The notes below the pieces were generated by a model. The model did not search any database and was not told where the DNA came from. It saw only the letters and a program-made list of their open reading frames with translations. The position numbers and the translations under genes are program-made. From Thermomucor indicae-seudaticae (Eukaryota > Mucoromycota > Mucoromycetes > Mucorales > Lichtheimiaceae): a DNA stretch of 19,003 nt. Position 1 is the first letter of the stretch, and every line of letters starts with the position of its first letter. Positions 1 through 11,381 of this stretch are shown here, one piece after another. The DNA is taken from the NCBI GenBank assembly GCA_000787465.1, contig JSYX01000654.1, positions 1 through 19,003 of the forward strand. Direction: 5' to 3'.

Positions 1-23
1 ACTTTTTGTACTACACCGTTTCC
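1..23. repeat. Left copy of a 23-bp inverted repeat at the window ends
   Basis: The first 23 bases (ACTTTTTGTAC...CGTTTCC) are the exact reverse complement of the last 23 bases. Identity stops at base 24 (G here, A in the reverse complement of the right end). This copy lies inside RRP5 coding sequence, so it is not a free-standing transposon terminus. It may extend beyond the window. Confidence 0.9.
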
Positions 24-3000
24 GACAAGCCCCTCGGAAACTGAGTCAAAGTTGCGAATTGGGCGCACAGAATCATCATCCGGTATAAGTTGTACCAATT
101 TTCGCTGTGTGTCAACGGATAACACTTGCACAGGGTACGCATCACCTAGCTTGAAATGTTTTTCAGGGGAATTGGCGATTTCGACGTCAGGGGAAATATA
201 CTGCCGTTGTACGATGCCGTGCAAATAAGGTGTTAAAGCGACGACCATATGGTGCTTGCTAAATTTAAAAATGATTCCAATGAACTTGTCGCCGACCTTA
301 AGGTTTCTCAATCTCGGCATGCCGTTTTCCCCGTCCTCGTTTCCATTCAGTATTAATGAGCATTCCACCGCCTCCCTGGTCCTATTTTTATGCGAAATCG
401 GCAAGAACGAATGGGTTTTAAGGTTGCGAACACCTAGGATGCGTACTTGAATTTGGATCCCTTTTCGGTAATGCTCAAATGGTCTCTTTGACTCGTTCAG
501 TTGGTCTTTGTTGGTGAACACTTGAGTCGCATGTACCCGGCCGGGAATGCCGCCCTCGATATCGATGTTGAGTTGTGTCGTTTTTACCGATTTTACCGTC
601 GCATTGATGACTTTACCGATCGCGTATCGCTCTTTCTCCTCTTCAGCTCGCGCTTTCTTTTCTTCCCTCTTTTGCTTCTTATGTCTAATAAGTGACAGTG
701 TGATCGACTTTCTCTCCTTGTCGAACTTGATGACGGTTACTTTCACGGTTTGCCCAAGGCGGAATAGGCCGGATATATCATTGGTCTTTGTTTCCGTCAC
801 TTCTCGCGCAGGCACAAAGCCCGCAATGTTATTGTAAAAGCGAACAAGATAACCGTTCTGTTGCACTTTGCTGATCACACCATGCGTCGTGAGGCCTTCC
901 TCGATAGTATCGTAGTCTTTAATGATCGGAAGTTCGCTGTCTATCATTGACTGCTTGAGGGTCAAAAACACTTCTCTCTCGGCAGTGCGTGCTGCCAACA
1001 CACGTCCGCGAACTGTGGCGCCCGCCTTAAACCGCAACTCCGGATGGGTTATCTGGGCATCCGCAAAATGCTGCATAGGGACCCAGGCATTGATCGTGGA
1101 CGAAAGAGCGACAGTCATACCGTTTGGGTATAACCTCTGGATTGTACCCTGCACGACGTCACCAACAGGAACCTCGCGCACAGCCATGAACTTGTCCTTC
1201 AAGACGCTTTCTTTGGTCGTTAGATATAGTATAGCATCAATTGGGTTGTATCCTAGGACGCGAGCACGGTGGGTAGATCCAATCTGATATGTTCCGCTGG
1301 TAGCCGATATAGACTCAACACGTTCATCGGACAGGTTACTGATCTAATTGAGCTACCTTAGCTTTCACTCACGTCGAGTTATTACGCCTCCTTGTTCTCC
1401 CTACTTACATGAACGAAGCCAGTAACACCTTCAAGGGAAGCTATGGAAACGTACACGCCACCATGAGTGCTTACACGAGCGACCTTTACTTCATCAATAA
1501 CCGTCCCGTACGGATATAGATCTCCCACGTATTCCGTTGCTCTGTTGTTGTTGGCCAAAACAGGTGCGTCAAGCTCCAAGATGTGTGGCAGCAAGGAGCC
1601 ACCGACGACCTTTCGTTCCGTGTTGAACGTGCAAAACAACGTTCGAAACTTGATTTTCTGGCCGACTTTGTATGTGCTCGAAACATCGTTCGTTAGTGGC
1701 AGATGAGATACGTCGATCGTAGCCTCGTACAAGCCCATAAACTTCACAGCCAAGCCGGTTGGTTGACACTCTTCTACGATACCATTCACCAGCAAACCGG
1801 GTATGATACCCGTTACCACGGAAAACGGTTCCTCGGCCTGACAACAAATGGTTAGTGAACGGGCTGGCTTACTTGAAGACAGTCGTAACTTACGAATGCC
1901 GATGCGATCTTTGCAGCATCGATCGAAACATTGACGGTTCTCTTGTTACCAGGAGCTTCTTGCACAACACACTGCACAATTTGACCAGGTGAAAGCTCTT
2001 CGCCGTTATTATATTTCTTGATATATTCGGTAGCTTCCTTTGATTTGCAGAATCCAGTGACACCGTCCACGCCGAGGGATAAAATATAACCACGATCCTC
2101 CACGCTTTTGACGCTCGCAGAAAGCACCTTTATGCCAGAAATATTACTACAACGGTTATCCACCTCTGTATCCTTTCGAAACTTACAACGCCACCAGTCA
2201 AATCCTTTTTCTGCACGCTTCCGTTTACCGCCTCAGGTCGCAAACTCAATTCGATCGCGTCTCGGCCATGACTCCCGTTCTCGCGATCGTTCAATGCAGT
2301 GACGCGGCACGACAAGTATTGTCCAATGCGAAAGAGTTGGCGAAGATTAGGAAGGCTTGGGATGTCTTCTTGATCTTCCTCTTCGTCGTCATTGTCTTGC
2401 TGGTTCGCTATTCTTTCGACAGCCGTTGTAATAACATCTGAAATCTCTGTGATAGGAACAACACCTTTTAGTCGATGAGGAAGCGCCACGATTAGGTTGT
2501 ATTCATTAATTTGCACCACGCATCCCAGAACCAGTGTTCCAACGGTCAATTTCTAAGTTAAAAAAGAGTAACGTGAGTCCTTTCTGACGGCCGGCAAGTG
2601 ATACAATATAAAATGTACCTTGCGGTTAAGCTCTTCAATAACTTTGCCTCGCTTTTCTTTAATTTGCACAGGATGCAGCAATTCCTTTTGACGTTCCTTG
2701 AGTGCCTTCTTTTTTTCTGACTTGCGGCGCTTTTTCGCTGGTTCTCGTAATTGGGCTGCTTCAGGGACTGAAGGTGCGCTCTCCTAAAAGGAATGAACAA
2801 TAGTCAGCACCGTAACAATTCCCAGGGCAAAAGTTCAAAGGCTACCTTGCTGAACAGATCGTTGGCAGCTTTGATCGAGATCTCACGATGTTCAAGTGGA
2901 GTCAGCACACTGCCGCCTCCTCGAGGAAAATCTACTTCAGCAGTTGTTGTGGTCGCAGCCTTTGCCGTAGTTCCAGACTGTTTCGTCGCTGGTTTCTCTA

Positions 3001-3034
3001 CCACGGACGATGCCTTTCTTTTCTTTGCGGTCAT
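1..3034 (-). CDS. RRP5: RRP5-like rRNA biogenesis protein, 5' part (3' end off window)
   Basis: Rrp5/PDCD11 family: a nucleolar scaffold of tandem S1 RNA-binding domains needed for pre-rRNA cleavage in both small- and large-subunit assembly. Exons on the minus strand: 3034-2846, 2783-2619, 2552-2187, 2127-1894, 1837-1409, 1343-1, giving 908 codons with no stop. All introns are GT-AG and 56-66 nt, and every junction is phase 0. The N-terminus is Lys-rich, then carries the family signature FPRGGGSVLTPLEHREI (about residues 36-52) and a basic segment encoded by exon 2. S1 domains follow: repeat 1 starts near KLTVGTLVLGCV (residue 119), repeat 2 at VLSASVKSVEDRGYILSLG (241); I count eight plus the start of a ninth (GLVGNGVVQKV) at the window edge. 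Full-length family members run to about 1,700-1,900 residues, so roughly half is missing. The start is the ATG opening the conserved N-terminus. Identity is very secure; intron 3 (2186-2128) was chosen by alignment to the S1 consensus. Confidence 0.95.
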
Positions 3035-4094
3035 GGTGGAGGATCAAACAGGAAAAAGGCTTAAAGAGCTGCAGAAAATTCAAAGTTCCTCAGAAAAGGG
3101 GGAAATAGCTTGGTGGCTTGTGCTCTGCTAATGCGGCATTTCATCGAACAGGCATGTTCTATTGGACAACGGTTACAATATGCAAAACCTTCGCGTTGGC
3201 ACTGCTATCAAAATGCAAAACTGACTGTGGCTAACTAGTATACCGTCCCTTCTGCATTTTTGAGAGCTCAAATATGCAGGATTCCCTTATGCTTTATGAA
3301 AAATGTATTAAAGCTTCGCACAAAAGAAAACGTCACGTGCTCGTTAATAGATATGGGTTGTGTTCAAGTCGAAAACCGCGAATGTAGCGTAAAAACAGGT
3401 TTAGGTTAGAGGGATATACCCTTTCCATGAGTTACAACCACTTAGGAGCTAGTAGGAATATTGTGACTCATGTGGGTTACGCTATCCCAATCTGATCCTG
3501 ATAAAGAGAGATGCCATCATTATGACACTGTTATATGACTTTTTGACGATATGTTCCGTACCTAGTCAATGCGTTCCCTTCTTGACGCAAATTCAGTATT
3601 GGGTAAAACCCATTTGAACGAAACCGTGTCCATATTATATGACATGCTTGTACGGACACGCGCACGGTTGCTCAGTGCGGTGAAAGAACGGTTACTAAAG
3701 TGCCCATAATTTTTTGCAGCGCACATAGTAATCCTCCTTCAGAACATGGAAGCCAAATGAAATCAGCGCTAAAGGGCCTTGGTAAACGGTGCAACTGATT
3801 TGTCACGAACAAACTAACACATAGAACAGCTGGGTTCACACCCTTACTCTGCTGAATACCGCATGCAAGGTAAAAACTCGCGGTCATTACTGGCACACAG
3901 TTGCATATCCTCTAACTTCCAGGTCAATGGTAGTCGGTAACTGCCTTTCCTTTTTGGTTCGTCGAGTCTTTTTTAGGCCTATGGAATTTCTGGTGACGTG
4001 AAATCCCCGCTTGCTTTGCCGTTATACGAGCCAACCCTTCCCTTTTCCTCCTATTTTTAACATATCGAAGGGAGAACCTAGGCCCGTTGTCAAC
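3035..4094. promoter_or_regulatory. Divergent intergenic region between RRP5 and the SAPS gene
   Basis: About 1.06 kb between two divergent start codons, so it must hold both promoters. Short open frames here (for example 3672-3896 minus and 3924-4118 minus) have no recognisable domains and I take them as chance. A pyrimidine-rich run (about 4030-4060) precedes the SAPS start, as is common in fungal promoters. I see no clear TATA box, tRNA or repeat. Confidence 0.5.
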
Positions 4095-7000
4095 ATGTTT
4101 TGGCGCTTCGGCTTCCACAACCCGTCCGCGATAGATACTCTCTTAGATCGTGAAGACATCGAACTGGAAGATATCCTGGAGGAAGAAGATCTCTTGCAGG
4201 AAGCTAAATCGCACAATCAGAAGCTGGTGGATTTGTATCCTTTTTTCCGCACCGTCAAAGAGTTAACTGTTCTAGGGACATGACGTACTACACTGCGTGA
4301 TATCCGCATTGTTGTCGAAATGCCTGGTTTCTATTGAACACATGAAATGGTTCGCACGAGGGACCACATCGTCTGCTCCCACTGTGGACGGTGGGGTCTG
4401 CAATGATGAGAGAGCATATTGGAGCGCAGGACAATATATCAACTTTTGGATAGTGGACGCCTTTGAATCCTTGACTCTTTTTTATTTTACTCTTTTATCG
4501 ATATAGCCTATGTAAGCCGGAAAATCTGACGAAGCTCTTGAATTACATCACTGCCACCGATCTGGAGGAACCTGGAAGATACAAGTGAGTTACTGTGTAT
4601 TACAGGCAGCTTTATTGCAGAATGCTTACTCTGAGCTGTCGCTGTTGCGCAGATATCCGTTTCTGTCATGCGAGATTATTGCCTGCGAGATTCCACAAAT
4701 TGTCGATGCTATCATATTGGATAATAAGGACATGCTGGAGTCATTTTGGAAATTCTTGGACCGCCCTGCTCCTCCACGACGCCGCATAAATGAACCAACC
4801 ACAGCTGCGGCGTCAAAAAGTTCTGATGACGACAATATTGGACTTGACCCTATCCAGGCGCAGTATTTTTGTAAGACGATCAGTGTATTCCTGACAAAGC
4901 GCACAAGCGAGGTATGAGGAAACTAGAAGCCGCTTGTATGCGAAGGATCTGTTTTTTTGAAGCAGTGGCGATCGTCCAAAGTACCTTAGGGATCCCCGTT
5001 CTTACTCTGATTGTCTTAGGTTCTCGATTTCATAAAGTCTAAACCTGAACACTTGGACCAGATTTTAGCGCATTTGCAGACATCGGCTATTATGGATCTG
5101 CTTCTGACGCTTGTACGGGTGGAAGAATTAAGCGAAGGAAAAGGAATCGTACAGGTTGGGATTGATTACTATTCGGACATTTATCCTACACATAGACTTA
5201 ACCATATGCGCACAGTGGCTAAGCGACCATGGGTTACTGGATAATCTGGTCGAACGGCTTGATCCATATCTGGACAGTGAGGTAATATATCCGGGATTTT
5301 GTTTTGAAAAGCAGTGTTGGCTGATCCTCTTGTTATAGGAACATTCTATAGCCCAGCAATGCATATGTGAAATCATCCGCATGTCTCAAACTAGCCTTGT
5401 GGAATCACCTAGTATAGGCATGAATGACTTGATTGTGGATTTGAAGAGGTAAAAATGCGTGGACCTATTTGTCAATGTTGTTTGCATAACAGAATCAATT
5501 GCCGATAGCGAAAAGGTGATTCGCAAATTAGCCGGCTATATGTTGGACAATAATGCACCTAACGCAACGTCGACCCTTATCAATGGGGTTACTATTATTA
5601 TCGATCTTATCCGACACAATAACAGGTAAGACCGTTACCCAAAAGGCGGAACAATGACAACTGAATACCAGTTTCTAGTGATATGGACAATGACCCAATA
5701 TTAAATGGTGCCTATGGTTATCCCACTAACACAACGATTCGCCAAAATACTGTGTCACTGGCTGACATGCTTAGAGTGCTTGCGGATCACGTTGGCGATT
5801 TTAACAACCTGTTAATCAAACCTCGGTCTGTGGTAAGTATCAAAGTTCTCATGCCGATTGCATACTGCTGATTCAAGTTGGTAGACAACCCCCATGCGAA
5901 CTACACTTGGCGAACAAATGCCTCTCGGATTTGAACGTTTAAAAATATGCGAACTCTTCGCCGAACTTCTACATTGCTCAAATATGTCGAACCTGAATAT
6001 CCCTGCGCCTGAGGAATCCGCGCCACCTGGGGTCGAGGAAAATGAAAAGAAAGACCCCAAAGAGCCCGAAATGCAGCCAGCTACCGAAGCGGTATCAAAA
6101 GACACTGACGGAAGTAGTGATGCTGATGTTGTACGAGATGATCAACCTAATGGCACCGTTTCAGCACACTCATTATCTGGGAAGCAGTCTGAGGATCATC
6201 TTTTAAAAGAGACAGACGTGGATGCTTCCGGTTCACCGGAAGGTGAGCATAACGGATCAAAGCAAACAGAGACTGTTTTCGTGGAACGCGGTGATGGTTC
6301 GAAAGTGTCGATTGGAGATTATCTCAAGATACAGTTCGTTGAACATCGAGTGATGCCGACTTGCATTGTAGGTATAGTTCGATGACTTGCTTTGAACTTT
6401 TCTAAAGCGTTATTCTACAGGATCTCTTTTTTGCATTTCCTTGGAACAACTTCTTGCACTATGTCATATATGACATGCTCCATCAAGTCTTCAACGGGCG
6501 CATGGACAAAGGCTACAACTGTCACCTTGCAATTTCAGTCTTCAAAGACGGTAAACTGACGGACAAAATGGTACAAGCTCAGAAGGAAAATGATGAAGAA
6601 TGGTAATTACATGTGGATCAAGTGAGTGATATTGCCACATACTAAAAGGGCAGTGGACAGTGCCAAGCCAAAAGGCATGAGGCGTGGATATATGGGCCAT
6701 CTCACGTTTATTGCGGACGAAATCATCAAGCTCTTTGAAGGATATCCTGAAGTCATTGTCAATGCAATCAAAGACCATATCGATCTAAAAGCCTGGAATG
6801 ATTATTGTGACAACGAATTGAGGGAAACGAAGGAACGTGATCGCCTTCCTTTAGCTGGTCCTCGGCCAAACGACGGTTTAGACGGAGGAGCAACGGACGA
6901 GGATGAAGAAGACGAGCCTTTGGAAGGTGGAGCCACAAACCAGGTACGAGAGGGAAAAAATCAAATAGCGGCTTTCGATGACTAAATCCTTGTCAGTATG

Positions 7001-7801
7001 CGCGATACATAACCCAGCATGGCGGAGCAGAAGGCGATTTGGATGAAGACGAAGATGAAGAGACCGAAAATTGGATAACGTAGGCTAACGAGTAATGGCA
7101 GATAGTTCATCGCGACATCTAAAGAATAACTTTGATTAGAGGACGTGATGATTTTGATCGCGACTACTCGTATGGCGGGGCTTTCGGTCTAGGAAACAGT
7201 AATGATCGTCTATCCGGTCATCGTATGGGTGACACCAGGGACGAACTAGACGACGACGAAGAGTATAACAGTGATGATGATGAGGTACGATAAAGCACAA
7301 TAATGCGGTGTGCGAGGCATAAATCTGATACTATCGCACTTACAGGAGGGTGGGCGAGTGACATCAGATTGGTCCAGAGGCTATTCGTCGTTCCCTCAGA
7401 CGAGCATGCTACATCGTACACAGAGTCATATTCGCGAAAACGAAGAAGAGTTCGACGATAATGAATTTTACGAAACGGACCGTCGGAGAACTGATGACAA
7501 TGAAGACGATCCCTTTGGTGACTTCACCAGCAGCGATGACCAACCCGATGCAGACTGGACGAATAGTTTCACATCACATTTTGAAAGTATACATATCACA
7601 GAAAGTGGGAACAAGACTAGTGTTGAAGCAGCAAATGTAAGCTCTGGAGATACAGCAGCTGCTGAAGATAAGGATGCCGGAGGAGGAGGACAAAGGCCAA
7701 TAGAACATGACTACGTACGAGCCGTGAAGACTAAAGAAGAAGAGGATGAGAAATTAGCTAAAGAGTATCGTCCCGAGGAAGAGCAGCAGGGTGAGATTTG
7801 A
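4095..7801 (+). CDS. SAPS-family regulatory subunit of the Sit4/PP6 phosphatase
   Basis: Family: Sap155/185/190 of yeast, Ekc1 of fission yeast, PP6R of animals, which bind the PP6-type catalytic subunit Sit4 and act in growth and cell-cycle signalling. Exons: 4095-4234, 4507-4584, 4653-4911, 5020-5154, 5216-5281, 5339-5448, 5509-5625, 5679-5832, 5885-6367, 6421-6602, 6661-6943, 6997-7079, 7140-7284, 7346-7801; 896 residues. All phases close. Evidence: N-terminus MFWRFGFHNPSAIDTLLDRE, then FLCKPENLTKLLNYITATDL (from residue 48), LGFERLKICELFAELLHCSN (about 366), FFAFPWNNFLHYVIYDM (about 517) and KPKGMRRGYMGHL (about 577). An acidic, Ser-rich linker lies at about 390-480 and the C-terminal third is Asp/Glu-rich, as in the family. 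The first intron is 272 nt, far longer than the rest. A donor-like GTGAG overlaps the last codons (7791), so the extreme C-terminus is less certain. Confidence 0.94.
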
Positions 7802-9312
7802 ACCTTTCTCTCATGCTGTACGTACAAAGGTTAGAAATCGCGCAAACACTCTCTTGTAAGAGAGGATGACACCATCCATTCTTCACACACCAATTCCGCC
7901 ATTTGTATTTTTCCAAACGCTTTCTCCGTTCATTTTGACTTTGTAGTCGCTATATCAATTATGCTATTGTGGATTACATATAGTAGATAATTCGTACTCG
8001 TCCTCTTTTCCCTTTATTGTACAAAGTCGCTTTTCTATAATTAAGAACGAAAGGTTGAAAGAACAAGTTTTAGTATGACTTGATACTTCCATGACGATCA
8101 TTTTCAACCTCTTTTAGTTTCTTTAACGAGCAGCAGAAGCAAAAATGAATGACAATACTCAACTCATTGGAACTTTGATGACTGAACGAAGTCGAGAATG
8201 TTGCTTGGCGTCGTTCACAGTCCTGCATAATCGACAGTCAGCAGGCAGATATCGTCTTGGGCAATCTTGTAAAACTCCAGCATGTTTGTATATGTCGATC
8301 ACACGGCTTAATGGTCATACAGTCCCTTCTTGTTTCTTTTACTTACCTTGTGTGCTGCCACCACACTTGCCCAGTTGTTTCAGTATAGCGTTCTGGTCTT
8401 GGCATATCACTCGACTGCAGCTCTTTGTCGCTTTTCGAGCATGGAGAAAAAAAACGCGATGAGAGCTCGGAATCAGGTCTGGTCTGAAACCAGTGGTCTG
8501 ATCGGGCGTCAGGCCGAACCTCTGGCCTGAAATTAGTGTGTTGATCATGTCTCAGGCCAAACCCCAGCCTGGCCTTGGCCGATCTGGCTTCAGGAGACCA
8601 CTACACACGGTCCACGAAGGAACAGACGCATGTTCTCTATCATTTGGTTCAGTAGCTTCACTCGAATCGCACCTCATATGGCAGTTGGATTTTCTCGCGT
8701 GGCCGATCTGTGTGATGTTCTGCGCCTTCATTTCCTTCTGGCCAGGAACAACATAGACGATTTTCTTGCAGACTTTTCTACACATATCACAAATACAACG
8801 TTAGCGTGAAAATCCAATGAAAAGCCAAACGGTGCTGTACCTTCTTGCTGGTGATTCAGAACGCAAAGCTTTCCATAGCTTCACTTATCGCTGGGTTGTT
8901 GCAGTATAAGACGACCAATGCAGCTGTTTTGCTTTTGGCTATAGTGACCGATAAAATCTTCTCGGTCACGCAACGAATATCCTAACCATTCGCTTCAGAA
9001 AAGATCTCTTATCAGAGAAACTTGCTCGTCAGTCGAGGGCGGAGTATAGTAGCCTGTACGACGGTAACGGCATCCAAAAGAGGTAAACATGATGCAATCA
9101 CCCAGTTGCAACAGACACTTTTCTCTCTTCTTTTTTTTTGTTTTCTCCTTTGCTTGGTCGGTGGAAACGGACGTTCTCTCTGTATTGCTTGTATGTTTTA
9201 TAAACCATACGGTTTGCCATTCCTTTACTCTACGATCCTTTGAGTGAGTTTGCAGATCCCTTAAATCGTCCCTGATGACTAACATGGACACGCTTCCGCT
9301 GAAGGAACGGCC
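7802..9312. other. 1.5-kb intergenic/5' region upstream of the bZIP gene; no convincing gene
   Basis: The first few hundred bases are AT-rich and probably the SAPS 3' UTR. Open frames of 60-105 codons occur on both strands (8145-8462 plus, 8339-8548 minus, 8552-8785 minus, 8995-9291 minus), but none shows a recognisable domain. A donor-like GTAAAC at 9083 and a TTTGCAG at 9249-9255 could bound a 5' UTR intron of about 173 nt enclosing a T-rich tract; this is a guess. A 52-codon frame (9089-9247) lies in the same stretch. The length suits a stress-regulated transcription factor with a long leader. Confidence 0.4.
8499..8584. repeat. Degenerate tandem repeat, period 43 bp, with TCAGGCC hairpin
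   Basis: Two imperfect units start with TGATC at 8499 and 8542. Both carry TCAGGCC at offset 10 (8509-8515 and 8552-8558), followed by (G/A)AACC. In unit 1, TCAGGCC pairs perfectly with GGCCTGA (8524-8530) across an 8-nt loop. Similar CAGGTCTGG/ACCAGTGG motifs extend upstream to about 8472. Function unknown. Confidence 0.55.
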
Positions 9313-9331
9313 ATGGCAACCGAGAACTTGA
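9275..9331 (+). promoter_or_regulatory. Upstream ORF overlapping the bZIP start codon
   Basis: ATG at 9275, with a second in-frame ATG at 9284, opens an 18-codon frame ending at TGA 9329-9331. It is out of frame with the main ATG at 9313 and runs 19 nt past the start of the main coding sequence. Ribosomes translating it cannot reinitiate at 9313 without backing up, so it should repress the main ORF unless bypassed by leaky scanning. Whether it is transcribed depends on the unknown transcription start. Confidence 0.5.
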
Positions 9332-10795
9332 CCACGGTCAATAACGCATTTTCGTCTGATAAAGGAGGTAAACCTTTGGTATTTCTTTCGTTATATAGCA
9401 AGGTATGCATATATAATATGCTATTTTTCATATATACCCAGAGCTACCTGCGAGTCCCCCCTTGGCAGTCTTGCCGCTCAATGCCAGTGCCAAACTTGAC
9501 CAAGAGCCTAACCCGTTTGAGCAAAGTTTTTCCAGCGCAGCAGCAGCAGCGGCTTCTGAAGAAAAATCGAAATCAAAGGCGCCTTATCCTACTATCAATA
9601 AACCCATTCTTCCTCCCGTAGCAGCGTTGACCAGCCCTGTACCTCCATTGCTTCGTAGCGGCACATTACCGAAAGATGTAGCAGATCATTTAGCTTGGGA
9701 TTCCCTCAGAACAGGACCACTTTCGCCGTCCATGCTGCAAGGGCCAGCTAATCCTTTAGATTTTGAACAATTTATTCAGCCTGATCCATTGCCTCATCCT
9801 ATTAGGTCTATTCCAGGTATGTAACGAGTCTGCACCCACTTATGTTAGTTAAATCTCGCACAAGTACCTAACCGTTTGTGACAAAAAAAAAATATAGCTG
9901 CTGCTACGTCGACGACATCGTCAAGCTTGGTTGCCGCGGCGAATCGTCAGCATGAAGAAAAGATCAACGTTAGATCAGGATCAATGTGTAGTTTGACCAG
10001 TGTCCCGAGTCTTTCATCAGCAGCATCACACGCCAATCACCCAATCAAGAATGAGCAGCTGCAACAAAGTCCGTCGCCAAAAGCATGCTCGCAGGAGGCG
10101 GATATGGAAAGTAGGGTGAATCGGAAAAACTCTCGGAGGAAAGTGCCGACAAAGGACGATAAAAAGAGAGTGCGAACACCAGAAGAAGAGGAAGAAAGAC
10201 GCAGAAACTTTTTGGAAAGGAATCGAATAGGTAAAGTACTAGGCAGTAATAATACCACAAGACTTATCTAATACACATAACGTTAGCTGCACTGAAATGT
10301 CGACAGCGGAAAAAACAGTGGCTAATCAATCTGCAAGCCAAAGTGGAATATCTAACGAATGATAACGAACAACTTCAAAGACAAGCAGCAGCATTACGTG
10401 AAGAGATTGCCAACCTCAAAACATTGCTTTTGGCTCACAAGGACTGTCCATTGTCGCAAACAGACGGGATTGATGCAAGTACGCTGCAGCAGAAGCCAAT
10501 GATGGTCCAGCCTCCTGCCATGATTCATCCGTCAACAACAAGACCTCCTCCTCCGTCTATTCGCGCAGCGTGCGAAGAAAATCCTCAGCCATCACAACCA
10601 TCCACTTCGACTCATCCACCGTTGATTACCAATGCTTCCACGTTGCCATCAGTTGTATTTGCCCCTTCGTCGTCTTCACTGGACACTTCTGAGCCACAGA
10701 TGCGCATCCACCATAATATCATGACCTTTCCAAGTCGGCATCAACCACCCCAGCAAGGAATGGCGGCTGGTACTTCATGCGTATTGCGTTTCTAA
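9313..10795 (+). CDS. atf1: Atf1/CREB-type bZIP stress transcription factor
   Basis: A nuclear DNA-binding protein of the ATF/CREB family (fission yeast Atf1 type), whose relatives bind CRE-like TGACGTCA sites downstream of stress MAP kinases. Exons 9313-9367, 9442-9816, 9898-10230, 10287-10795; 423 residues; phases close through three GT-AG introns of 74, 81 and 56 nt. The basic region NFLERNRIAALKCRQRKK (N252, A255, A256, C259, R260) runs into a perfect heptad zipper, Leu270/277/284/291/298, ending in LLLAHKDC, all typical of Atf1. The N-terminal NPFEQSF, LPPVAALTSP and LRTGPLSPSML segments resemble the Atf1 N-terminal region with SP/TP sites for MAPK phosphorylation. Ala and Ser/Pro runs suggest disorder. 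The last intron splits the basic region at a conserved position. The start is the CCATGG at 9313, a good initiation context, though an overlapping uORF precedes it. Family call is certain; exact orthology is inferred. Confidence 0.93.
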
Positions 10796-11381
10796 TCCCC
10801 CCGGTTTAGTCTGTACGAGTTCCTCTGCATTGGCTTGGAATCTGTATATCACTATCTCCTGTTTTACCCAAGTACTTATTATTGCATTTGCTCACATTTA
10901 TCTGTCGATAACATGATTTTGCGTCTACACATGCTCAACCCGAATTCATAACAGTCTTTCTGAACTGAGTACCGGCATATTCCGGATGCTGTATGATGGA
11001 TTAAAATAGATATCCAGGCATGCTAAACAGTCGACATGGGCTCTTTGACGCGCGAAACTTGCGAATATGTACGTGGGCTGCAGAACTGCTTCGCGAGGAT
11101 CAACATTACGCGCATGCTCGCCGGAACACAGAGAGATGCGGAGACAGCCAGTCGAATTGCATGGTTACAAAAATTTCAATATGGACAGCCAAGGTGGCAA
11201 CCGTTGTTGGGGGCGCTATCGACGCTCAAGCTCTTTTTTTTTAAAGCCGTAATTTATACGCATGCAAGGGGTGATTCTGAATGGAAGTCCAGGAAGTGTG
11301 AATAAAGGCTATATAAATGGCGACCTTTTTTCCTTTTCCCCCCTTTCCTTTAGTATTGTACACTACTTCTCTTTGCCTAAT
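10796..11381. other. Intergenic region between the bZIP and PDK-like genes
   Basis: It holds the bZIP 3' UTR and the promoter of the next gene. Across about 11067-11240 all three plus frames stay open (the frame from 11036 reaches 89 codons), but none shows a known domain. A C/T-rich run (about 11328-11350) sits between the TATA box and the next ATG. Confidence 0.45.
11310..11317 (+). promoter_or_regulatory. TATA box of the PDK-like gene
   Basis: TATATAAA lies 65 bp upstream of the ATG at 11382 and is followed by a pyrimidine-rich tract where transcription could start. Spacing and sequence fit a fungal core promoter. Confidence 0.55.

Noticed and set aside
2164..2186. A 23-nt intron in RRP5 ending at the CAGAG near 2165
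   Set aside because: Too short to splice; using the acceptor at 2128-2129 gives a 59-nt intron and restores the S1 consensus VLSASVKSVEDRGYI.
3035..4094. tRNA or other structured RNA gene in the divergent spacer
   Set aside because: No A-box/B-box pair or cloverleaf could be found by eye.
8145..8462. 105-codon plus-strand ORF as a gene
   Set aside because: Composition looks random (many Cys/Trp/His), no recognisable domain, and equal-length frames on the other strand in the same region.
8339..8785. Minus-strand spliced gene suggested by a GGTAAGT donor near 8340 and open frames up to 8785
   Set aside because: Joining the candidate exons gave no recognisable protein and no good start; the donor match alone is weak.
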